A DNA stretch of 64,000 nt from JAGNZR01 sp051656905 (GCA_051656905.1 JBOFJQ010000034.1:1-64000); one strand, 5' to 3'. Shown: positions 52,373 through 61,569, numbered from the stretch's first letter. Notes: generated by a model not told the origin, from the letters alone. Numbers and translations: made by a program.

Positions 52373-52449
52373 ACGAGTATATTTTTGAAAAAAAAAGAAC
52401 ACTATGATCAGAAAAAAATAAAATTTTCATGAATTGAGGAGTCAAATAA

Positions 52450-53937
52450 ATGGATAAAAATAATTATGGAAATGTTCTAAGAAATTTACTTTCTTTCTCG
52501 AATACAAAATTTTTAATATTAGGGAATCATCTAGGTTATGATGTTTCTTATATAAGCAAATGGTGTAGTGGAACAAAATTACCAGCAACGAAATCTATCG
52601 GTGAAATAAATAAACAAATTGCTTCTTTGATTGGAAAGGAGATAATTGATACGAAGAAGACTACTATTTTTTTTAATGAGTTCAAAATAGAAGTCCCGAA
52701 AAAAAAGGAATTTATAGAAGATAAAAAATTTTTAGAGGATAGGATTTATGATCTTTTAAAATTATCTTATGACAACTCTTCAGATGATGTAGAAGAGAAA
52801 GAAAATATGTTTTTTATAGAACCTGAAAGTATTAGAAATGCTTTAGAAGAGAATATAAAAAACGAAATAATCGGATCAAATGAAGAGATTAATGTCTACA
52901 TTAGTACCGATTTAAATACCCCAGAGAGTATATTCATCCTTTCATTATTATCTAAACTCAAGCCTGAAAATATAAATATTAATGTATCCATAGCCATATC
53001 TTTAAATGAGTTAAAAGATGAAAAATATAATTATCTAAAGACTGTATTTTTTCTTTTAAATAAGTTTGTGAATTTAAATATAGAATTATATAATATAAAA
53101 GAAGTTAAAAACTTGAATTCAATAGTCATAAAAAATAAAATTTCTTTTATTTATTCAATGAACAATGAGGGACATTTTGAAACTGTTGTCTTTACAAAAG
53201 ATAAAAGTAAGGTTTTAAAATCTTATAATACAATCGTTAAATGCATGAATTTAGACAATAAAATATTAACTTTTAAAAATTCAGAATCTCTTGTAAAAAA
53301 AGCATTTAGAACAAATTTTTATAGTGGAGACAATTTTAATTTTTTAATAGTGGATGGGTTTGAATTTTTTCTACCACCAACTATTATAAAAAATATTATG
53401 CAGTATGCAGAAAAAGACGGATATTCAAGTAGTGACATAGTAAATATGAAGAAATTAATGGTAACTTGGAAAGAGATGTTTGAAAAATCAAATATTAATT
53501 TTTTTGTTTTGAAATCATCAATATTAAAATATTTCCAAGAAAGAAGAATATTTTTTATGAATGTAGAGTATGAAATGAGTCTTGCAGAGATAAAAGAACA
53601 TTATTCTTACTTTATTAATATTATTCAAAAGAATAGTAAAATTAATTTTTATGTTATTGACGACTATAAGATGGATATGGACTACCTAGAATTTAGAGTA
53701 TCGTTATGTTGTAATGAAAATAATGTTTTCTTAAAAAATTTATATAACCTTCATAAAAAACAAGAGGATTTTTTTTCAGTAATAAATAATAGTAGTATGA
53801 TAAGAGATATTAATTTTATATTTAATGAATTAAAAAAATCAACGCTATGTAAAAAATACTCTGTTGAGGAGATTGAAGCCTCTTGGGAAAAGCATAAAAA
53901 CCTTATATTTCAAATTATAGAGATAGATGAAAATTAA
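52450..53937 (+). CDS. Unfamiliar HTH-containing protein, probable local regulator
   Basis: 495 residues; I do not recognise a named family. Residues about 5-60 (NVLRNLLSFSNTKFLILGNHLGYDVSYISKWCSGTKLPATKSIGEINKQI) look like an XRE-type helix-turn-helix with the SYISKWCSG recognition stretch. The remaining 430 residues have no clear motif: mixed alpha/beta with very Asn/Lys/Ile-rich composition and no membrane segment. It lies between and upstream of the two arms of the acrylate-type pathway, transcribed divergently from the dehydratase arm, so control of that pathway is the natural guess. 10-bp-phased repeats precede its own promoter and the CoA-transferase operon. Start follows TTGAGGAG. Confidence 0.7.
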   Translation: MDKNNYGNVLRNLLSFSNTKFLILGNHLGYDVSYISKWCSGTKLPATKSIGEINKQIASLIGKEIIDTKKTTIFFNEFKIEVPKKKEFIEDKKFLEDRIYDLLKLSYDNSSDDVEEKENMFFIEPESIRNALEENIKNEIIGSNEEINVYISTDLNTPESIFILSLLSKLKPENININVSIAISLNELKDEKYNYLKTVFFLLNKFVNLNIELYNIKEVKNLNSIVIKNKISFIYSMNNEGHFETVVFTKDKSKVLKSYNTIVKCMNLDNKILTFKNSESLVKKAFRTNFYSGDNFNFLIVDGFEFFLPPTIIKNIMQYAEKDGYSSSDIVNMKKLMVTWKEMFEKSNINFFVLKSSILKYFQERRIFFMNVEYEMSLAEIKEHYSYFINIIQKNSKINFYVIDDYKMDMDYLEFRVSLCCNENNVFLKNLYNLHKKQEDFFSVINNSSMIRDINFIFNELKKSTLCKKYSVEEIEASWEKHKNLIFQIIEIDEN

Positions 53938-53970
53938 AAAAATATAAGAAATAATTAAAAAACCATAAAA

Positions 53971-53998
53971 AGTAAAAAATAAATAGTAAAAAATAAAT
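53971..53998. repeat. 14-bp tandem duplication
   Basis: AGTAAAAAATAAAT occurs twice in direct succession just after the HTH-protein gene. Probably replication slippage. Confidence 0.75.
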
Positions 53999-54011
53999 AG
54001 AAATAGATGAG

Positions 54012-54047
54012 AATAGTGAAGAATTAATTTTTCACTATTTTTTATTT
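54012..54047 (+). terminator. Terminator of the HTH-protein gene
   Basis: AATAGTGAA (54012-54020) with TTCACTATT (54031-54039) and a following T run. Confidence 0.85.
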
Positions 54048-54069
54048 GTTGAATTTCGAGTTCTCTTAC

Positions 54070-54095
54070 ATTCATAAATATTCATTTTTATTCAT
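54070..54095. repeat. Three ATTCAT repeats phased at 10 bp, copy set 2
   Basis: ATTCAT at 54070, 54080 and 54090, the reverse complement of ATGAAT and exactly 10 bp apart as in the set at 52314. They lie about 120 nt before the CoA-transferase start codon. No convincing consensus promoter follows (best is TTGAAC with a weak -10), which fits an activator. Confidence 0.6.
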
Positions 54096-54216
54096 TTGTA
54101 ATATTAGATTGAACACTGTACTCTTTATGCATAAACCACAGCTACTTGAAAGTGGAAACTAGAAATATAAAATTTAAAAAATGAAAGATTAAAAAATTTT
54201 TAATAGGGAGGAGAAT

Positions 54217-55806
54217 ATGAATCCAAAGTTTGTATCTTTAAATGAAGCGGTAAAAGAAATAAAAGATAATGACGTAGTGGTAACTTCTGGTTTCGTGGGA
54301 TGTGCTAATCCAGAAGGACTAGAAGTTGCATTAGAACAAAGATTTTTAGAAAATAATTCCCCAAGAAATTTAACACTTTTTTATACTGCAGGGCAAGGTG
54401 ACGGTGATTGTAAAGCAGTTAATCATCTTTCTCATGAAGGACTTTTAGGAAAAGTAATTGCAGGTCACTTTAATAAGGCACCTAAACTTGTAAATTTAAT
54501 AGTAGAAAATAAAATACAAGGTTACAACGTACCACAAGGTGCTTTATGCCACATGCTAAGAGATGTTGCAGGTAAAAAAATAGGTACATTTACACATGTT
54601 GGATTAAATACATTTGCAGATCCAAGAATAGACGGAGGAAAGTTAAATAAAATAACAACAGAAGACATTGTAGAGGTAATTAATATAAAGGGACAGGAGA
54701 GATTATTTTACAAACCTATTCATTTTGATATAGCTTTAATAAAAGGAAGCTTGTCGGATGAGAGAGGAAATATATCTCTAGAGAGAGAAGCAGCTACAAC
54801 AGAGTGTATATCAATTGCTCAAGCAGTTCATAACTGTGGTGGAAAAGTTATAGTTCAAGTAGATAAGATAGTAGAGAATGGAAGTTTAGATCCAAAACTG
54901 GTTAAAATTCCAGGAATATATGTAGATTATGTAGTTGAAGTTGACGACCCTAGTCTAAAAGAGCAAGTTTATGGAATTGAATATGAGCCTGAATTATGTG
55001 GGGCAGTGCGTTTAAGTAAAAATTCACATTCAGAGCTTATGCCTATGGGAGCAAAAAAAATTATTGCAAGAAGAGCTGCTATGGAAATAAGAAAAGGGAT
55101 TGTTGGAAACTTAGGTATAGGAGTTCCAGAATATGTGTCAACTATAGCGAAAGAGGAAGATATAAGTGACCATATGGTACTGACTGTAGAGTCAGGTCTT
55201 GTAGGAGGAATACCTCAATCAGGAATTCGTTTTGGGACATCTATAAATGCTGATGCAGTGTTAGACCAGACTTACCAATTTGATTTTTATGATGGTGGAG
55301 GGTTAGATACAGTTTTTTTAGGACTTGCACAGGCAGATAAAGATGGAAATTTAAATGTTAGTAAGTTTGGAACAAGAATTGCAGGTTGTGGAGGATTTAT
55401 AAGTATTAGTCAAAATGCTAAAAAAGTAGTTTTCTGCGGAACTTTTACAACTAAAGGATTAGAGATAGAAGTAAGTGAAGGAAAACTTAATATATTAAAA
55501 GAGGGAGCTTCCAAAAAGTTTATCGACACAGTAGAGCAGATAACATTCTCAGGAAATTATGCAAGAAAAGCTAGACAGCCAGTACTATATGTAACAGAAA
55601 GAGCTGTATTTGAATTAAGAGAAGAGGGATTAACTCTAGTAGAAATTGCTCCAGGTATCGATTTACAAAATGATATATTAGATCTTATGAATTTTAAACC
55701 TTTAATAGCTAAAGATTTAAAAGAGATGGATAGCAGAATATTTAAAGAAGAGATTATGGGAATAAAAAATGACTATGCAAAAGATTTTGTAAAAAAAGTA
55801 GTTTAA
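54217..55806 (+). CDS. Acyl/propionate CoA-transferase (class I)
   Basis: 529-residue single-chain CoA-transferase, the two domains fused as in Clostridium propionicum Pct (524 residues). The catalytic Glu325 lies in VLTVESGLVGG; GNLGIGVPEYVS and GTFTTKGLEIEV are family motifs. It would load CoA on lactate or another 2-hydroxyacid from acetyl- or propionyl-CoA. First gene of the plus-strand arm. Start follows AGGGAGGAG. Confidence 0.9.
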   Translation: MNPKFVSLNEAVKEIKDNDVVVTSGFVGCANPEGLEVALEQRFLENNSPRNLTLFYTAGQGDGDCKAVNHLSHEGLLGKVIAGHFNKAPKLVNLIVENKIQGYNVPQGALCHMLRDVAGKKIGTFTHVGLNTFADPRIDGGKLNKITTEDIVEVINIKGQERLFYKPIHFDIALIKGSLSDERGNISLEREAATTECISIAQAVHNCGGKVIVQVDKIVENGSLDPKLVKIPGIYVDYVVEVDDPSLKEQVYGIEYEPELCGAVRLSKNSHSELMPMGAKKIIARRAAMEIRKGIVGNLGIGVPEYVSTIAKEEDISDHMVLTVESGLVGGIPQSGIRFGTSINADAVLDQTYQFDFYDGGGLDTVFLGLAQADKDGNLNVSKFGTRIAGCGGFISISQNAKKVVFCGTFTTKGLEIEVSEGKLNILKEGASKKFIDTVEQITFSGNYARKARQPVLYVTERAVFELREEGLTLVEIAPGIDLQNDILDLMNFKPLIAKDLKEMDSRIFKEEIMGIKNDYAKDFVKKVV

Positions 55807-55816
55807 GGAGAATAAA

Positions 55817-57238
55817 ATGTCGAGATATAAAGAGGTTACAGTTGAAATTATTGAGAAACTAAAGCAAATAGCTCCAAAAAGAGTTTTTGTTGGTAATGAA
55901 ATTAATAATGATTTTTCACATGATGAGATGCCAATTTATGGAAAGGTAAATCCAGAAATTTTAATAGAGGCTTTAACAACTGAAGAGATATCAGAAATTA
56001 TGAAAATATGTAATGAAAACTTAATTTCAGTAACACCAAGAGGGGCAGGAACAGGTCTTGTAGGTGGAGCAGTTCCAATTAGTGGTGGAGTGGTTATATC
56101 AACTACTAAAATGAATAAAATATTGGATTATGACTTAGATAACTTAGTTGTAAAAGTTCAACCGGGAGTTTTACTTAATGAACTGGCAGAAGATGCAACT
56201 AAAAAAGGGTTACTATATCCTCCTGATCCTGGAGAAAAATTTGCTACTCTAGGAGGAAATGTATCTACAAATGCAGGAGGGATGCGTGCAGTCAAGTATG
56301 GAGCTACAAGAGATTATGTTCGTGCTATGAAAGTAGTGCTGCCTACAGGGGAGATAACAGAGTTTGGGGCTTCAGTATCAAAGACTAGTTCAGGATATAG
56401 TATGTTAAATTTAATGGTTGGAGCTGAGGGGACTCTTGGAATAATAACTGAATTAACTTTAAAACTACTTCCTCAACCAAAAGAAGTTATAAGTTTGATT
56501 ATACCTTACGCAGATTTAAGTGAATGTATAGCTACAGTTCCTAAAATTATGATGGGGAACTTACAGCCACAAGCTGTTGAATTTATGGAGAAAGAGATAG
56601 TTTTATCTTCAGAAGCTTATCTTGGAAAGAGTGTTTTTCCTAAAAAAATAGAGGGAATAGATATAGGTGCTTATTTATTAGTAACTTTTGATGGGGATAA
56701 TAAAGATCAATTAGAAGAGATTATAGAAAGAGCATCTGAGATTGTTTTGGAAGCTGGAGCTTTAGATGTTCTAGTTGCAGATACACCTACATTGAAAAAA
56801 GAGGCTTGGGCAGCAAGAGGTTCTTTCCTTGAAGCAATAGAAGCTGACACAAAACTATTAGATGAGTGTGATGTAGTAGTTCCAATAAATAAAATAGCAG
56901 AATATTTAGAATATATTCGTTCTATTGAGGATGAAATAGGACTTGCAATTAAAAGTTTTGGACATGCTGGTGATGGTAATTTACATATTTATGTATGCAG
57001 TAATGATCTTGAAGAGGAAGAGTTTAAAAGAAGAGCATCTAAATTTATGGATAAAGCATATAATAAAGCGATTGAATTTGGAGGTCAAATTTCAGGAGAA
57101 CATGGAATTGGTCATGGAAAAGTTGAATATTTAAAGAGATCTTTAGGTGATGTGAACATGAGACTTATGGAAAATATAAAAAAAGCTTTTGATCCAAATA
57201 TGATATTGAATCCAGGAAAGGTGTGCTATAAATTATAA
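55817..57238 (+). CDS. FAD-linked 2-hydroxyacid (D-lactate) dehydrogenase, GlcD family
   Basis: 473-residue flavoprotein. FAD-binding PCMH domain (about 40-215) with TPRGAGTGLVGGAVPISGG and GGNVSTNAGGMRAVKYGATRDYV; C-terminal oxidase domain with FGHAGDGNLHIYV and SGEHGIGHGKVEYL. Family members oxidise D-lactate, glycolate or 2-hydroxyglutarate. Relatives in anaerobes pair with Etf to drive lactate oxidation with NAD+ by electron confurcation; here EtfBA is in the same cluster. Alternatively it supplies or drains the 2-hydroxyacid of the dehydratase pathway. Start 10 nt after the CoA-transferase stop, RBS AAGGAG. Confidence 0.88.
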   Translation: MSRYKEVTVEIIEKLKQIAPKRVFVGNEINNDFSHDEMPIYGKVNPEILIEALTTEEISEIMKICNENLISVTPRGAGTGLVGGAVPISGGVVISTTKMNKILDYDLDNLVVKVQPGVLLNELAEDATKKGLLYPPDPGEKFATLGGNVSTNAGGMRAVKYGATRDYVRAMKVVLPTGEITEFGASVSKTSSGYSMLNLMVGAEGTLGIITELTLKLLPQPKEVISLIIPYADLSECIATVPKIMMGNLQPQAVEFMEKEIVLSSEAYLGKSVFPKKIEGIDIGAYLLVTFDGDNKDQLEEIIERASEIVLEAGALDVLVADTPTLKKEAWAARGSFLEAIEADTKLLDECDVVVPINKIAEYLEYIRSIEDEIGLAIKSFGHAGDGNLHIYVCSNDLEEEEFKRRASKFMDKAYNKAIEFGGQISGEHGIGHGKVEYLKRSLGDVNMRLMENIKKAFDPNMILNPGKVCYKL

Positions 57239-57328
57239 TTTTTAAAATCATAAATTAACTTAGAATAAAAAGCTTTGATTTAAATAAAAATATAAAAATA
57301 AATATAAAAATAAAATTGGAGGAAAAAA

Positions 57329-58465
57329 ATGGCTTATATGATTTCAGAAGATGCAAAAGATTTACTTGAGGCAGTTAAAGATTTTTGTGACAAGGAAGTT
57401 AAAGAACAGTGTAAAGAGTATGATAAAAGTGGAGAATGGCCAAAAGAAATTTATGATAAAGCAATAGCAATGCAGTTACATATGTTAGAGGTTCCAGAAG
57501 TCTATGGAGGAATGGGACTAGATAATGTATCTGTAGCAGCTTTAATAGAACAAATAGCTATTGCTGATGCGGGATTTGCAACAACTATTTCAACTAGTGG
57601 TTTAGGATTAAAACCAATTTTAATAGCAGGAAATGAAGCACAGAAAAAAAGAGCTTGTGAAATAATAGTTAATGGTGGTTTTGGATGTTTTGCTTTAACA
57701 GAACCATCAGCAGGATCAGATGCAGGAGCTGGAAGAACAGTAGCTGTTAGAGATGGAGATGACTATATTTTAAATGGAAGAAAATGTTTTATCACAAATG
57801 CAGGAGTGGCATCTTTCTACTGTGTAACTGCAATGACAGATAAAAGTAAAGGACTAAAAGGTATATCAATGTTCTTTATAGAAGCTGGAACTCCAGGTGT
57901 TAGTACAGGTAATCACGAAGATAAACTAGGGATTAGAACATCAAATACTTGCGATATAGTTTTTGAAGATTGCAGAATTCCAGCTTCATGCTTAGTTGGA
58001 GAGGAAAACAGAGGATTCTCTATTGCTATGAAAACTTTAGATAACGCTAGAGCATGGATGGGATGTATTGCAACTGGAATTGCTCAAAGAGCTATTAATG
58101 AAGGGATACAATATTCTAAAGAGAGAGTACAATTTGATAAACCTATAATAAAAAATCAAGGTCTTCAATTTAAAATAGCAGACATGGAGATAAAAACAGA
58201 GACAGCACGTCAAATGGTAGCTCATGCTGTAACTTTGATGGAAAAAGGATTGCCTCATACAAAAGAATCAGCTATTGCAAAATGCTATGCAGGAGATATA
58301 GCTATGGAAGTTGCATCTGAGGGAATACAAATTTTTGGAGGGTATGGATATAGTAGAGAGTATCCAGTAGAAAAACTTTTAAGAGATGCTAAAATATTCC
58401 AAATTTTTGAAGGAACAAATGAAATTCAAAGAATTGTTATAGCTAGTAGCATTATTGGAAGATAA
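57329..58465 (+). CDS. Acyl-CoA dehydrogenase / enoyl-CoA reductase (short-chain type)
   Basis: 378-residue flavoprotein. CFALTEPSAGSDAGAG and the C-terminal IFEGTNEIQRIVIAS with catalytic Glu361 are short-chain ACAD features. FITNAGVASFYCVTAMT and DKLGIRTSNTCDIVFEDCRIP are typical. In the pathway context it would reduce acrylyl-CoA (or another 2-enoyl-CoA) with electrons from EtfBA, as in propionate-forming or 2-hydroxyisocaproate-type pathways. A 90-nt AT-rich gap separates it from the dehydrogenase gene; RBS GGAGG. Confidence 0.9.
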   Translation: MAYMISEDAKDLLEAVKDFCDKEVKEQCKEYDKSGEWPKEIYDKAIAMQLHMLEVPEVYGGMGLDNVSVAALIEQIAIADAGFATTISTSGLGLKPILIAGNEAQKKRACEIIVNGGFGCFALTEPSAGSDAGAGRTVAVRDGDDYILNGRKCFITNAGVASFYCVTAMTDKSKGLKGISMFFIEAGTPGVSTGNHEDKLGIRTSNTCDIVFEDCRIPASCLVGEENRGFSIAMKTLDNARAWMGCIATGIAQRAINEGIQYSKERVQFDKPIIKNQGLQFKIADMEIKTETARQMVAHAVTLMEKGLPHTKESAIAKCYAGDIAMEVASEGIQIFGGYGYSREYPVEKLLRDAKIFQIFEGTNEIQRIVIASSIIGR

Positions 58466-58492
58466 AAATAATAAAATAGGGAGGAATTATAT

Positions 58493-59299
58493 ATGGATAT
58501 ACTAGTTTGTGTGAAGCAAGTTCCAGATGATTCTGTAGAGATAAAAGTAAAAAAAGAGAGTAATCAGCCTAATCTAGAAAATGTTGATATGATAGTAAAT
58601 GCTTTTGATACTTATGCACTTGAAATGGCTACAAGATTTAAAGAGGAAAATGGTGGAGAGATCACTGTTATATCATTAGGGGATGACGGGGCAAAAGATG
58701 CTATAAAAAGTTGCTTTTCTGTAGGTGCAAATAAAGGTTACTTGGTAAGTGATGAAAAATTTAATAATTCAGATATTCTAGGAGTAAGCTATATTTTATC
58801 TAAAACTATACTGAAACTTGAACAAGATTTAGGAAAGAAGTTTGATGTAATATTTTGTGGTAAAGAGAGTACTGATATTACTTCTGGACAAGTTGGGGCT
58901 CAATTATCACAAAATTTAGAGAGAGTTCTTAGCTCTAATATAATTGAAATAAACTTAAAAAAGGATTCTATTGAGACAAAACAAGAGACAGAAGATGGAT
59001 ATAATGTAGTGGAGACAAGTATTCCTTGTGTTGTAACAGTAACAAAGCCAAACTATGAACCTAGATATCCTACAATAAAAAGCAAGATGGCAGCAAGAAA
59101 AATGGAAATTGGAATAATAGATTCAAAAAGCATAGAGGGGATTGATTTAGGAAAAGTAGGAGTAATAAATTCTCATGTAAAAATGCTAAGATTTTATGAA
59201 CCTTGTAAAAAACAGTCAGGAATAAAAATACAAGAAGAAACATGTGTTGATTCTGCAATAAAAGCTGTTGGAATAATGGCAGAATCTAAGGTTTTTTAA
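58493..59299 (+). CDS. etfB: Electron transfer flavoprotein, beta subunit
   Basis: 268-residue EtfB. MDILVCVKQVPDDSVEIKV at the start and VVTVTKPNYEPRYPTIKSKMAARK near residues 182-205 are EtfB signatures. Forms a heterodimer with the next gene's product and passes electrons to the acyl-CoA dehydrogenase; in anaerobic systems may bifurcate. RBS AGGGAGGAAT. Confidence 0.94.
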   Translation: MDILVCVKQVPDDSVEIKVKKESNQPNLENVDMIVNAFDTYALEMATRFKEENGGEITVISLGDDGAKDAIKSCFSVGANKGYLVSDEKFNNSDILGVSYILSKTILKLEQDLGKKFDVIFCGKESTDITSGQVGAQLSQNLERVLSSNIIEINLKKDSIETKQETEDGYNVVETSIPCVVTVTKPNYEPRYPTIKSKMAARKMEIGIIDSKSIEGIDLGKVGVINSHVKMLRFYEPCKKQSGIKIQEETCVDSAIKAVGIMAESKVF

Positions 59300-59311
59300 G
59301 GGGGGATTTAC

Positions 59312-60310
59312 ATGAGTTCAAATAAAAATATATTAGTTTTTATAGAGATAAAAGATGGAAAAATATTAAAAGTAAGCCTAGAATCATTAGGAGCCGCTAG
59401 AAAAATAGTCGATGAAAATGGAGGAGAGATAGTAGGAGTAGTAATAGGCAAAGGGATAGAAAAGTTAGCCATTGAAGCTATTGCTTATGGTTCGGACAAA
59501 GTGATAACATTAGATTCGGAAAAAACATCTAAATACGACCTTGATGTTTATGAAGAAGTAATGGAGCAAGTAATAAATAAATATAATCCACAAATGCTAT
59601 TATTAGGATCTACTCAATATGGAAAAGAGTTAGCTGGAGTAATCTCTCAAAAATTTAATAGCGGTTGTGTTAATGATTGTATAGATATAAAAAGAGATGA
59701 AAAAGAAGGAATGGTTTTTACAGCTAGTGTATATGGTGGAACAGTGTTAGCTGACATGATTTTAGATGAAAGTACACCACAAATTATAACTATTCGTTCA
59801 GGAGCATTTAAAAAAATTGAAATGAATCTAGAAAAGAAAGGTGAAATAATACCAGAAATAATAAAATTAAAAGAAAAAGATATTAAAAATAAAGTTTTAG
59901 ATGTTGTTAAAGAAATTTCTGAAAGCATAGATTTAGAATCAGCAGAAGTAATTGTTGCTGGTGGAAGAGGAATGGGTTCAGAAGAAAACTTCAAACTATT
60001 GGAAGAGTTATGCAAAGTATTAGGTGGAGTAATGGGAGCAACAAGACCAGCAATAGAGGCGAATTGGATATCGCGTGCACACCAAATAGGACAATCAGGA
60101 AAAATTGTTTCTCCTAAACTTTATATAGCTTGTGGAATATCAGGAGCAGTTCAACATGTATCAGGAATTACAGGATCAGATTATATTGTAGCGATTAATA
60201 AAGATGAAGATGCACCAATTTTTGAGGTAGCAAATATATCTATAGTGGGAAATGCCATGGAAATCTTACCAACTATGATTGATGGGATAAAAAAAATAAA
60301 ATCATTATAG
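59312..60310 (+). CDS. etfA: Electron transfer flavoprotein, alpha subunit
   Basis: 332-residue EtfA. C-terminal FAD domain: GGRGMGSEENFKLLEELCKVLGG, GATRPAIEANWISRAHQIGQSGKIVSPKLYIACGISGAVQH, SDYIVAINKDEDAPIF. There is no N-terminal ferredoxin domain, unlike some Etf of lactate-oxidising anaerobes. 12 nt after etfB. Last gene of the plus-strand arm. Confidence 0.94.
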   Translation: MSSNKNILVFIEIKDGKILKVSLESLGAARKIVDENGGEIVGVVIGKGIEKLAIEAIAYGSDKVITLDSEKTSKYDLDVYEEVMEQVINKYNPQMLLLGSTQYGKELAGVISQKFNSGCVNDCIDIKRDEKEGMVFTASVYGGTVLADMILDESTPQIITIRSGAFKKIEMNLEKKGEIIPEIIKLKEKDIKNKVLDVVKEISESIDLESAEVIVAGGRGMGSEENFKLLEELCKVLGGVMGATRPAIEANWISRAHQIGQSGKIVSPKLYIACGISGAVQHVSGITGSDYIVAINKDEDAPIFEVANISIVGNAMEILPTMIDGIKKIKSL

Positions 60311-60669
60311 AAAATAATATATTAAATATTTTACATATAATAAAGTTTAATTATCAAAGAAATTCATTATAGTGACACAAATAAAAATATGTTAAGATTG
60401 TATTACCTCTAATATGTAAAAGAATTTCATGATTTATTCTACAACTGGTTATGCTAATAAGAAAAAGGGAAGAATTAGAAAAAAATTCTTTCCTTTTCTT
60501 ATTTTTATTTAATTGGGTTACCATGAGTAAGTAATACTTTTATTAAAAAAAATAATTTTTTATAAAAAATAAATAGTGTTTTTATAAAAAAATAAATAAT
60601 GCTAAAATGATTATATAAAAATTAATAGAATAATACTTTACAATAAAAAATAGAATATAGGAGAGAATT
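60311..60669. other. 359-bp intergenic region after etfA
   Basis: No gene. It holds the etf terminator (60456-60508) and then an AT-rich stretch with two near-identical 20-bp units of the form TTTTTATAAAAAATAAATA at about 60557 and 60579. No clear promoter for the PHP gene could be assigned. Confidence 0.6.
60456..60508 (+). terminator. Terminator of the CoA-transferase/Etf operon
   Basis: Stem of about 20 bp: 60456-60476 with 60484-60503, short A-rich loop, T run after. Confidence 0.88.
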
Positions 60670-61569
60670 ATGAAAATAGACTTACATATGCATTCTATTC
60701 ACAGTGATGATGGAGAACTTTCAGTTGAAGAAATTATAAATTTAGCTCAAACAAATGCTACATTAAAAATTGCAATTACAGATCACAATAGTGTAAAAGG
60801 TGTAGCAAAAGCTATGGAATATGGAGAAAAAAAAGGGGTCAAAGTTATATCTGGTGTTGAACTAGATTGTACACATAACGGACTAAATTTGCACTTGTTA
60901 GGCTATGGATTTGATTCGTCTCTTCCTATTTTTGATGAAATTCACGATGATGTTTTCAGACAAGAAATTGCTAATTCAGAAGAAAAAATAAGATTACTGC
61001 AAAGTTCAACAGATTTTGAAATTGACAGGGATAAAATTATGAAATTGGCTGATGGTCAAATAGTTACAGGAGAGCTAATTGGTGAAGTAATTTTAGAAGA
61101 AGAAAATAATCAGAAAAATAAGTTGTTGCAACCTTATCTGCCAGGTGGAGAAAAAGATGATATGCCTTTTGTCCATTTTTATTGGGACTTTTTTGCACAA
61201 GGTAAAGTAGCATACACTCCAATGAAGTTTTTGGATTTTACCCATGCAATAAAAATAATTAGAGATGCTGGTGGAGTTGCAGTATTGGCACATCCTGGGA
61301 ATAATTTAAAATCAGATAAAAATTTAATACATGAGCTAATTAAAGCTGGAATAGACGGAATAGAAGTTTACAGTACATATCATAAAGATGAAGATATTGA
61401 ATTTTTTAAGAATGTAGCAGAACAAAATAATTTACTGATTACTTGTGGAACAGATTTTCACGGGAAAAATAAACCTAAAATTAAATTAGGGGATTTTAGA
61501 CAAAAGGTTGATTTTGAAAAAATAGCTTATGAATTAGAAAGTAAAATAGAAGAAAGAAGAAAAAAATAA
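60670..61569 (+). CDS. PHP-domain phosphoesterase (TrpH/COG0613 type)
   Basis: 299 residues. KIDLHMHSIHSDDGELSVEEII (HxH metal motif), AITDHNSVKG, GVELDC, AVLAHPGNN and TCGTDFHGKNKPKIKLG are the four PHP motifs that bind three metals. Relatives hydrolyse 3',5'-nucleotide bisphosphates or short RNA 5' ends. Role here unknown; single gene. RBS AGGAGAGAATT. Confidence 0.85.
   Translation: MKIDLHMHSIHSDDGELSVEEIINLAQTNATLKIAITDHNSVKGVAKAMEYGEKKGVKVISGVELDCTHNGLNLHLLGYGFDSSLPIFDEIHDDVFRQEIANSEEKIRLLQSSTDFEIDRDKIMKLADGQIVTGELIGEVILEEENNQKNKLLQPYLPGGEKDDMPFVHFYWDFFAQGKVAYTPMKFLDFTHAIKIIRDAGGVAVLAHPGNNLKSDKNLIHELIKAGIDGIEVYSTYHKDEDIEFFKNVAEQNNLLITCGTDFHGKNKPKIKLGDFRQKVDFEKIAYELESKIEERRKK

Noticed and set aside
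53845..54075. A 76-residue minus-strand open frame after the HTH gene
   Set aside because: It overlaps the HTH gene and its terminator; product is AT-driven Phe/Leu/Tyr-rich sequence without ribosome site.
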